Source: Prevotella sp.
Lineage (GTDB): Bacteria > Bacteroidota > Bacteroidia > Bacteroidales > Bacteroidaceae
DNA length: 40,983 bases
Direction: 5' to 3'
Assembly (NCBI GenBank): GCA_017428805.1
Contig: JAFRQC010000037.1
Span: 1-40,983, forward strand
Shown: positions 23,180-29,480 of the stretch, one piece after another
Position numbering within the stretch: the first letter of the stretch is position 1
How the letters are laid out: the number at the start of each line of letters is the position of its first letter
Translations under genes and position numbers: made by a program
Notes under the pieces: generated by a model
The model's database searches: none
The model's input: only the letters and a program-made list of their open reading frames with translations
Told to the model about the DNA's origin: nothing

Positions 23180-24661
23180 ATGAATTATAAAGATTTCTTG
23201 TTAATGGGTCCTGAGTTTTACCTCGTTCTCATATTGTTAGCAGTTTTTGTGGTTGACTTCGCCATGCACCGCAGCGAGAAGAAGCTCGACTGTCTGTCCG
23301 CCGTCACCGCTGCCCTGTTGGTAGTGCTGCCGGTGCGCATCGCCCTGCTGTCAGAGCCTGCGGAGGCCTTCGGCGGACTGTATGTGACTTCTGCTGCCGT
23401 CAACGTGATGAAGGTCATCCTCGCCTTTGGTACGCTCATCGTGGTCATCATGGCCCATCCGTGGCTGAAGACCTGCGAGCGCCTCGCCGGTGAGTTCTAT
23501 ATGCTGATCATCTCCACGTTGCTGGGTATGTATATCATGATGTCCAGCGCCAACTTCCTGCTGTTCTTCCTCGGCCTTGAGACCGCCTCAGTGCCCCTGG
23601 CCTGTCTGGTGGCCTTCGACAAGTGGAAGAAGAACTCGGCTGAGGGTGCTGCGAAGTATATCCTGGTGGCCACGTTCTCCAGTGGCGTGATGCTCTATGG
23701 CATCTCGTTCATCTATGCTGCCGCCGGCACGCTCTATTTCGGCGATGTGGCTGCTGCGCTCGCTGCGCTGATGGACGGTCAGATCGTAGAGACGGCTTGT
23801 GGCGCCACGGCCTTCCAGTCGCCTGCACTGGCCGTCATGGGCCTGGTGTTCTTCTTCAGCGGACTGGGCTTCAAGATCTCGCTGGTGCCCTTCCACTTCT
23901 GGACGGCCGACACCTACCAGGGTGCTCCCACGCCTGTCACCGGCTATCTGAGTGTCATCTCCAAGGGTGCCGCAGCCATCACGCTGTGCATCATCCTCAT
24001 GAAGGTGTTTGAGCCGCTGATCTACTACTGGGAGTATCTGCTCTACATCGTCATTGTGCTGTCGATCACGGTGGCCAACCTCTTCGCCATCCGTCAGTCG
24101 GAGCTCAAGCGATTCATGGCGTTCAGCTCCATCTCGCAGGCCGGATACATCATGCTCGCCGTGGTGGGCAACTCCCAGCTGGGCCTCGCCTCGCTCACGT
24201 ACTATGTGCTGGTCTACATCGTGGCCAACATGGCGGTCTTCACCGTCATCAACGTCGTGGAGCAGAACAACGGCGGACGCACGGACATGGCAGCCTACAA
24301 CGGCTTCTATCAGACCAACCCCAAGCTGTCGTTCCTCATGACGCTGGCGCTCTTCTCGCTCGCCGGTATTCCCCCGTTCGCAGGCATGTTCTCAAAGTTC
24401 TTTGTCTTCATGGCTGCCGCAGAGCAGGGTAGTGCCGCTGCTTATTTCGTCGTCTTTGTCGCATTGGTCAACACGGTCATCTCACTCTACTACTATCTGC
24501 TGATCGTGAAGGCCATGTACATCATCAAGACCGACACGCCGCTGCCCGCCTTCAAGAGCGATGCCAACACCAAAATTGCCATGGCTATCTGCACTGCCGG
24601 CGTTGCCCTCTTCGGCATCTGCTCCTGCATCTATGAGTGGATCGCCGCCGCAGGCATGTAA
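23180..24661 (+). CDS. nuoN: Complex I subunit NuoN (antiporter-like)
   Basis: Third antiporter-like pump subunit, 493 residues, about 14 helices, with LGLETASVPLACLVAF (helix-5 Glu), KISLVPFHFWTADTYQGAPTP and FSSISQAGYIMLAVVG. It is the last gene of the nuo operon; a repeat and a strong bidirectional terminator follow. Confidence 0.96.
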   Translation: MNYKDFLLMGPEFYLVLILLAVFVVDFAMHRSEKKLDCLSAVTAALLVVLPVRIALLSEPAEAFGGLYVTSAAVNVMKVILAFGTLIVVIMAHPWLKTCERLAGEFYMLIISTLLGMYIMMSSANFLLFFLGLETASVPLACLVAFDKWKKNSAEGAAKYILVATFSSGVMLYGISFIYAAAGTLYFGDVAAALAALMDGQIVETACGATAFQSPALAVMGLVFFFSGLGFKISLVPFHFWTADTYQGAPTPVTGYLSVISKGAAAITLCIILMKVFEPLIYYWEYLLYIVIVLSITVANLFAIRQSELKRFMAFSSISQAGYIMLAVVGNSQLGLASLTYYVLVYIVANMAVFTVINVVEQNNGGRTDMAAYNGFYQTNPKLSFLMTLALFSLAGIPPFAGMFSKFFVFMAAAEQGSAAAYFVVFVALVNTVISLYYYLLIVKAMYIIKTDTPLPAFKSDANTKIAMAICTAGVALFGICSCIYEWIAAAGM

Positions 24662-24677
24662 AAGTGAAAAAGACGAA

Positions 24678-24700
24678 AAGACGCTAAGACGCTAAGACGC
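24678..24700. repeat. Short tandem repeat AAGACGCT
   Basis: Copies of about 10 bp (AAGACGCTAAGACGCTAAGACGC) follow directly after the nuoN stop, preceded by the degenerate AAAAAGACGAAAAGACG. It does not code. It looks like another of the short simple repeats spread in this window. Confidence 0.6.
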
Positions 24701-24715
24701 CTTCTCTGAAACAAG

Positions 24716-24762
24716 AATCGCACAACAGGGACTGTCCCTATTGTGCGATTTTGATATTTTCT
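24716..24762. terminator. Bidirectional intrinsic terminator between nuoN and the XRE gene
   Basis: AATCGCACAACAGGGAC (24716-24732) and GTCCCTATTGTGCGATT (24734-24750) form a stem of up to 17 bp with one mismatch, followed by TTTTGATATTTT on the plus strand and preceded by T-rich sequence on the minus strand in a weaker way. It separates two convergent transcripts. Confidence 0.8.
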
Positions 24763-24774
24763 ATGATGCAATAA

Positions 24775-24978
24775 TCATTCTTTGTATTCCAGAATGTCCC
24801 CGGGCTGGCAGTCCAAGGCCTTGCATATAGCCTCAAGCGTGGAGAACCGGATGGCCTTGGCCTTGCCGGTTTTGAGGATGGAGAGGTTTGCCTGGGTGAT
24901 GCCGATACGCTCCGCCAGTTCCTGTGACGACATCTTGCGACGCGCCATCATCACATCTACGTTCACAATGATACTCAT
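24775..24978 (-). CDS. Small XRE/YozG-type helix-turn-helix regulator
   Basis: A 67-residue DNA-binding protein made of little more than a lambda-repressor-type domain: MARRKMSSQELAERIG, then ITQANLSILKTGKAKAIRFS and LEAICKALDCQPGDILEY. This size and ending are typical of the YozG group that is encoded beside DUF2975 membrane proteins, as here (12-bp gap). It probably represses its own operon; matched palindromes around the promoter at 25706-25798 are candidate operators. Confidence 0.85.
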   Translation of the reverse strand: MSIIVNVDVMMARRKMSSQELAERIGITQANLSILKTGKAKAIRFSTLEAICKALDCQPGDILEYKE

Positions 24979-24990
24979 AGGGCACGGCGT

Positions 24991-25692
24991 TTAGATGGTC
25001 AGTTCCTGTTCGTCCTTCAGATCCTTACCCATCAGGATGATCTGCGAGATGATCATCAGGGCGAGACCCGTGATAATGAACATGCTGTTGCATGTATTCT
25101 TGAACACGATATAATAGCCTGGGATATTGACGTGTGCGATCATATATTGCGTAAAGAAGTATAAGACAGCCACGTCAAACAGATATAGAACGCAAAGTAG
25201 GATGCCGGCCGTCTCCATATACTTGGATACTTTTGTCACAAACACCTGGCCTTTATAGATATTCCAGACGAGTTTGCCAACCATCCAGAGTATCAGGATG
25301 ACCACGATGACGGAAACCACAGCGGCAGAGACGATGAAGACCATCGGGAAAGAGCCTAAACTGTTTGAGGCAGGCATTTCCAGATTGATCTTTTGCGGAT
25401 TCAATCTGTAGGTCTGGCCGCCAGATTTAGAGATGAGTACTTTCTGGTTGGGCAGATTCTTCGGCTCAATGTTGATTGAATAACCGACGTAAGGATGTCT
25501 GTGTGTGACGACACCGCTATTATTAGGGAGTGTGTCGGTCGACATAAACTCAGGGGGACATTCTACAAACTCCAACTCTTCTTCATCCGTTGAGTACGAG
25601 GTATACGAACTGTAATTGAAGAAGTTGGTCAAGGCAAAAATGACGAGTGCCACAATAAGCAGCGTGCTGTAAATCTTTAGTTTTTTGTTCAT
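24991..25692 (-). CDS. DUF2975 membrane protein, partner of the XRE regulator
   Basis: A 233-residue inner-membrane protein with four hydrophobic helices: one at the N-terminus (about 7-25), then a periplasmic stretch of some 90 residues, then three further helices (about 115-140, 160-185, 205-225) and a short acidic tail DLKDEQELTI. The pattern fits DUF2975, usually found with a YozG-like regulator; role unknown, possibly sensing or controlling the regulator. The periplasmic insert after helix 1 is longer than I would expect for a minimal DUF2975 protein. Confidence 0.7.
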   Translation of the reverse strand: MNKKLKIYSTLLIVALVIFALTNFFNYSSYTSYSTDEEELEFVECPPEFMSTDTLPNNSGVVTHRHPYVGYSINIEPKNLPNQKVLISKSGGQTYRLNPQKINLEMPASNSLGSFPMVFIVSAAVVSVIVVILILWMVGKLVWNIYKGQVFVTKVSKYMETAGILLCVLYLFDVAVLYFFTQYMIAHVNIPGYYIVFKNTCNSMFIITGLALMIISQIILMGKDLKDEQELTI

Positions 25693-25705
25693 AATTGATA
25701 TAATT

Positions 25706-25722
25706 TTATTGTTAAACGATAA
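25706..25722. promoter_or_regulatory. Candidate operator A (TTATTGTTAAACGATAA)
   Basis: A near-palindrome of 17 bp between the -7 element and the start codon of the DUF2975 gene, at about +7 to +23 of its transcript. A second copy lies upstream of the promoter at 25782-25798. Position just after the start point fits a repressor site. Confidence 0.45.
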
Positions 25723-25734
25723 TTAATTTCGGTG

Positions 25735-25765
25735 CAAAGGTAAATAGATTTTTTCGTTCTTGCAA
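25735..25765 (-). promoter_or_regulatory. Promoter of the DUF2975-XRE operon
   Basis: On the minus strand TTG (25765-25763), 20 bp, TACCTTTG (25742-25735). The -33 TTG lies in the perfect palindrome TTCTTGCAAGAA at 25757-25768. Confidence 0.78.
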
Positions 25766-25781
25766 GAAAAACGATGTTAAA

Positions 25782-25798
25782 TTATCGTAAAACAATAA
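25782..25798. promoter_or_regulatory. Candidate operator B (TTATCGTAAAACAATAA)
   Basis: Matches the reverse complement of operator A at 15 of 17 positions (TTATCGTTTAACAATAA against TTATCGTAAAACAATAA). It lies 17 bp upstream of the -33 TTG, so A and B flank the promoter with centres 76 bp apart. Confidence 0.45.
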
Positions 25799-25805
25799 AT
25801 TTTTA

Positions 25806-25985
25806 TTAGAATACGAACTGGCGTTGGAGTGCCTCTGTTGGGGGATGGCCGTCGATGCGGTGCTGGCGACGGGCTAGTAGGCATGTAAAGAAACTCCCTG
25901 CCAACACCCTGCTATCTCCCAGTTTGCAGGCTTTTCCCTCCCTGTCAGCAATGTCTTTTTTACTAAACTTATCGCTTTCTTTTAC
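25806..25985 (-). other. Unexplained open stretch of 59 codons without ATG
   Basis: The gap between the DUF2975 promoter and the esterase gene contains a minus-strand frame that stays open for 59 codons to TAA at 25806-25808, with protein-like text such as KKDIADREGKACKLGDSRV and QHRIDGHPPTEALQRQF. There is no ATG start and it follows the esterase stop. It may be the remnant of a gene end or a dispersed repeat that happens to be open. A CCGTCG/CGACGG hairpin lies within it at 25849-25872. Confidence 0.3.
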
Positions 25986-25998
25986 TTAGTTGGTTTTC

Positions 25999-27213
25999 CT
26001 ATTCCCCTCCTGTCCACTGATTTCTCTCCCACAGGCGGTAAACACGGGTGGTGTGCTCTGCATCATGTATGATGTGGTTGCCTGCGTCGGCATTTGAAAT
26101 AGTGGCCTCGCGCTCCCAACTGCCACGGGTGAACTTGAATTGTGCGGGCAAGTGCAGACGGAGGTCGATGGAGGCGATGCTGTCGCTGATGATCTTCATT
26201 TTGATACTCTTTGCCTCCCAGTTGGCCAGCACGTCCTGGTTGCCGGTGATGTAGATGGGGTCGGTGAGGTTCTTGCCGCGCAGTTCGATGTGGACGGGGT
26301 ATGTCTCTTCGCCGACATAGCTCACCAGATTTTTGGCGCCGAAGACGATGTAGTCGTTAAGGGCTGCCGTCAGGCTGGGCATGAAGCCATTGTAATGTCC
26401 GTAGCCGGGGAAAGTTTGTACGGAGGTGACGGTGTTCTCGGAGAAGTGGGACTTGTCTTTTAGGAACTTGCTGACACGCTCCCAGCCCGCCTTCCACTCG
26501 TCGCCCCAGTAATCAGGCCCGTCGTCAATCTCGCCTGACATCGATGCATAGATGAAACGGGGAGCCTTGCGGTTCTTGAACTGGTGGTTCTCAATGTCCG
26601 TAGCCAGTCGGTACTCATCGTAGTAGCAGTTGGGCGATATGGCAATGTAGTCGTCGAAAAGGTCGTCGGTAATCATCGCGTCGAGCACGAACGATGCGCT
26701 CAGCGAATGGCCGATGCCGAGGGAGCGTCCAGACGTGCGGTAGTGGGTTTTTACGTATGGCATCAGCTCGTTCTTGACGAATTTCTTCAGGTCGGGCGAT
26801 TTGCCGTAGTAGTAACCCTCCTTGAACAGCCCGTTGTTGCCGTGCAAGGGCATGGGCAGGTAGTCGTGGTTGCGGAAATAGTTGATGTCCCAAAGGTTTG
26901 GCGAACAGATGCCGACGATGATGAAACTCGTGCTCCTGCCGCCGTCGGGGTCAGGCTTGCAAGCCATGTTGAGCAGGCAGTGTACGAGGTCGAACATTTC
27001 GCGGCACTGCGCGTCGAACACGTAGATGACATCGTAGTAAGTCTGGTCGAACTGCTGATAGCCTCCCGGCGTGTAGATGAGCACCTGCCTCTCATGGTTG
27101 AAATACTCCGACTTCATCGTGAGTTCCTTCACGCTTTCGAGTTGAGCCGATGTTTTTATTGGAACAGAAAGAACGGTGAGGGTAATGAGAAATAATAATT
27201 GTAGTTTTTTCAT
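25999..27213 (-). CDS. Secreted esterase (esterase D/Fes-like) with C-terminal CBM20-like domain
   Basis: A 404-residue exported hydrolase. After the signal peptide (ends TSAQ, residue 24) comes an alpha/beta hydrolase of the putative-esterase type: YDVIYVFDAQ strand, nucleophile Ser170 in GIGHSLSASF, an acidic residue region after PRFIYASMSGEIDDG, and His in FPGYGHYNGFMPS. From about residue 300 a beta-sandwich resembling starch-binding CBM20-type domains follows (IYITGNQDVLANWEA, FKFTRGSWEREA). Such enzymes in Bacteroidetes act on feruloyl, acetyl or siderophore esters; the substrate here is unknown. It is downstream of a lipoprotein gene with a 12-bp gap, so both form one minus-strand operon. 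Confidence 0.75.
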   Translation of the reverse strand: MKKLQLLFLITLTVLSVPIKTSAQLESVKELTMKSEYFNHERQVLIYTPGGYQQFDQTYYDVIYVFDAQCREMFDLVHCLLNMACKPDPDGGRSTSFIIVGICSPNLWDINYFRNHDYLPMPLHGNNGLFKEGYYYGKSPDLKKFVKNELMPYVKTHYRTSGRSLGIGHSLSASFVLDAMITDDLFDDYIAISPNCYYDEYRLATDIENHQFKNRKAPRFIYASMSGEIDDGPDYWGDEWKAGWERVSKFLKDKSHFSENTVTSVQTFPGYGHYNGFMPSLTAALNDYIVFGAKNLVSYVGEETYPVHIELRGKNLTDPIYITGNQDVLANWEAKSIKMKIISDSIASIDLRLHLPAQFKFTRGSWEREATISNADAGNHIIHDAEHTTRVYRLWERNQWTGGE

Positions 27214-27225
27214 ATCTTTCTGTAT

Positions 27226-27780
27226 TTAGAATCCAGGGGCTGTCTCGCCGCGATGGTAGACAGACCATTTGTCATCGTTGTTGAATACGAAACCTTTGAA
27301 ACTGAGTGTATTGTCGTCTGCAAAGTTGAATAGCACGTTATGGCTATAAGCGAGATAGTCATTCTCCAAGTTGTCGTATTTTGCATAAAGGATTATCTCA
27401 TCATGGCCCTCGCCCTTGATGTCACGCCCCCATTCCAGTTTCCAACTGCCAGAGAACGAGCCGTTCTCCTGCTCAACGTCTTCCCAGTCGGTATAGCGTT
27501 CCTCACCATCGATGGTGACGAGGTTGCGGCTTTGCCACTTGCGCATACCTGTTAGCGTGCCATCGGCATTGAATGTCAGCTGTTCGTAGAAACGCAGCCT
27601 CTCGTTGATGCTTTCATTGTGCCACGAGCCGACTATAAGCGGTACGTATTTCTCTTGCAAAGCCACCGTTTTCTCGTGTGCTTCTACGTCAGCGTATTCC
27701 AGTTCACTGCTGCTGCAAGAGGCAAGTGAGATGGCAGCAGCCATTACGAAGATGTTTCTCCAAAGTTTCTTTGTTTTCAT
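27226..27780 (-). CDS. Unknown lipocalin-like lipoprotein
   Basis: A 184-residue lipoprotein with lipobox LASC and Cys22. The mature part has repeated beta-strand text ending in aromatic residues (IVGSWHNES, LTFNADGTLTGMRKW, GSFSGSWKLEWG), as in small lipocalin-like Bacteroidetes lipoproteins. Function not known. It is the first gene of a two-gene unit with the esterase. No clear promoter of the TAnnTTTG type was found upstream. Confidence 0.6.
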   Translation of the reverse strand: MKTKKLWRNIFVMAAAISLASCSSSELEYADVEAHEKTVALQEKYVPLIVGSWHNESINERLRFYEQLTFNADGTLTGMRKWQSRNLVTIDGEERYTDWEDVEQENGSFSGSWKLEWGRDIKGEGHDEIILYAKYDNLENDYLAYSHNVLFNFADDNTLSFKGFVFNNDDKWSVYHRGETAPGF

Positions 27781-27922
27781 CTCTTATTTATGGTGTATTT
27801 GTGAATGTATTTTCTTTATTAACGATAAATTGTGTAGAATCTTGTATTTTAAGACGTTAAATGCTCTTAAATGGTCTTGTTTAGTCCGAGCGCTCTTAGT
27901 ATATAAACTTTACAAAAGGGCT

Positions 27923-27982
27923 CTCAAAACTCGCGTATTTGCAGCCAGACCATCATCAGGTCGCAAATACGCGAGTTTTGAG
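27923..27982. repeat. Perfect 20-bp inverted repeat with 20-nt loop
   Basis: CTCAAAACTCGCGTATTTGC (27923-27942) and its exact reverse complement (27963-27982) in the 638-bp gap 27781-28418. There is no T-run on either side, so it is not a standard terminator. It could be a mobile palindrome or a cruciform/protein site. The neighbouring 27781-27922 is AT-rich and shows nothing clear. Confidence 0.8.
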
Positions 27983-28086
27983 GCGTTAGAGGTAAGTGGT
28001 TGATAGTGAAGAGATTAGAATTAAAGTGGGGCTGATTGAGGCTGGAAAACGGCTGCTTGTCAAGTACCCCTGCCAACTAACGGTCG

Positions 28087-28194
28087 TTAAGATGCCTGCT
28101 ATGAGTGTTACCAAAGCCTTGTACGAGTGATAGGGATGCTTAGTATACCCCTATAACAGGCATCTTAATGAGTCTTACTAAGCATCTTAATGAC
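28087..28194. repeat. Nested inverted and direct repeats in the same gap
   Basis: TTAAGATGCCTG (28087-28098) pairs with CAGGCATCTTAA (28157-28168). Inside and overlapping it GATGCTTAGTA (28135-28145) pairs with TACTAAGCATC (28176-28186). GCATCTTAATGA also occurs twice, 22 bp apart (28160 and 28182). Rest of the gap (28195-28350) shows no further structure. Confidence 0.65.
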
Positions 28195-28350
28195 TGTAAA
28201 GTGCCATGTCTACCAGAAAATGTAATACGAAATCCTCCATTTCGCTCCTAGTTTGAGCAAAATGAAGTATGCTTTTTTAGGCAAGTTTCCTTTACATTGA
28301 TGATTATTGTCAATGATCGGGCTTGTTTTGGCGAAAAAGTCGCAGAAAGG

Positions 28351-28381
28351 TTGGGGCGAGAGGGAAATAGTTGTAACTTTG
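28351..28381 (+). promoter_or_regulatory. Promoter of the unknown gene at 28419
   Basis: TTG at 28351-28353, 20 bp, TAACTTTG at 28374-28381. The start point should be near 28386. Confidence 0.75.
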
Positions 28382-28418
28382 CAGCGTGAAAGAAGAGAAA
28401 ACGATTCAATTTAAACGG

Positions 28419-29351
28419 ATGAGGATGCAGGAGGTGGCTGCCTTGGTGGCAGCACCGCTGAACGAGGAACTGCGGCCGGAAGAGCGGACGGAGAGCTGTC
28501 TGGTGCTGTCGGACCTGGTGGTCAGGATGGTGACGCACGTGATCTGTCATGTGATCGTGGACTATGAGGCGCAGTTGCAGGAGGAACGGCTGTCGGTGGC
28601 CAATGCGTTCCTGCAGCGGGTGACGTCGACACACCTCTGCAACCATAAGCTGACCCGCGAGGGTATCACGTTTGAGTATAACGGGCAGGCGTTCGACCTG
28701 CATGAGGAATATAAGACAATGACGCTGACGCGCTCGGTGTATGAGCATCTGGTGATGTTCTATTTCCTTTTCGCCCATCCCAAGTCAGCGGAGGAGCGCA
28801 GCGTGGTATGGAACTACTGGAAGATCAACAGCAAGAAGAACCTATTGGACTACGCGGCTGACGATAATGGGACGGCTACTGACGAACAGTGTCAGACGGA
28901 GGCGGAGATTGAGGCCCTGCGCCAGGAGATCTTCGCCACTGAGACCGGCAGGATATGCAAGAGGCGGCTGGACGAGTGGACGCGCATCGGCAAGCCCACG
29001 CAGAACGGTTGCATAGAGTTTTATCGGGAAAACGGAAAGCTGGAGGTGCGCCGCGTGTCGTACAATCAGGCGTGGAAGTATCTCTTTGACAAGGAGGGGA
29101 TGACGCTGCTGTACCGCCATCTGAGTATGCATTGCCACCCGATCTACAATGGTTTGCTGCAGTACCAGACACAGGCCGAGAGCGACGAGGGCTACGACGG
29201 TATGCCGCTCTATTTGTCGTGCTGCTTCCTGACGCACCTCTGCAAACTGTTCCTGCGACTGATTCCCGGCGGCAACAAGATGCTGCGCCAGGCGTTCTCA
29301 GAACAGGAACGGTACGTCTTTAATACGTTGTCGCAATTACCCGACGAGTAA
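28419..29351 (+). CDS. Unknown, probably helical cytoplasmic protein
   Basis: A 310-residue protein from ATG 28419. A GTG at 28386 would add 11 residues (MKEEKTIQFKR) but lies on the expected transcription start. There is no signal peptide or membrane helix. The text is rich in Glu, Leu and Arg, with hydrophobic helical stretches such as YEHLVMFYFLFAHP and CCFLTHLCKLFLRLIPGG; the conserved-looking HLSMHCHPIYNG suggests a possible metal or catalytic site, similar in style to DUF5677-type proteins. I cannot name its function. It is a single gene, followed by palindromic repeats and convergent to uvrA. Confidence 0.6.
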   Translation: MRMQEVAALVAAPLNEELRPEERTESCLVLSDLVVRMVTHVICHVIVDYEAQLQEERLSVANAFLQRVTSTHLCNHKLTREGITFEYNGQAFDLHEEYKTMTLTRSVYEHLVMFYFLFAHPKSAEERSVVWNYWKINSKKNLLDYAADDNGTATDEQCQTEAEIEALRQEIFATETGRICKRRLDEWTRIGKPTQNGCIEFYRENGKLEVRRVSYNQAWKYLFDKEGMTLLYRHLSMHCHPIYNGLLQYQTQAESDEGYDGMPLYLSCCFLTHLCKLFLRLIPGGNKMLRQAFSEQERYVFNTLSQLPDE

Positions 29352-29369
29352 GGATTTTGAGTATCTGCT

Positions 29370-29473
29370 TCTCCCCCTGAGTAGGGGGAGTTAGAGGGGG
29401 TCTGAGCAAGGGCAAATACATAGGGCTTGAGGCTGATCAGGCCACCCCTGCCCCCTCCTACTCAGGAGGGGAA
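29370..29473. repeat. Two inverted copies of a dispersed palindromic repeat
   Basis: The left copy at 29370-29407 (CTCCCCCTGAGTAGGGGGAG core) and the right copy at 29433-29473 (CCCCTCCTACTCAGGAGGGG core) face each other. The right copy is nearly identical to the element at the end of nuoB. They fill the space between the convergent gene ends at 29351 and 29481 and may also act as a terminator. Confidence 0.8.
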
Positions 29474-29480
29474 ATGATTA

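Noticed and set aside
25849..25872. Terminator for the esterase operon
   Set aside because: The CCGTCG/CGACGG stem has an 12-nt loop and no T-run on the minus strand.
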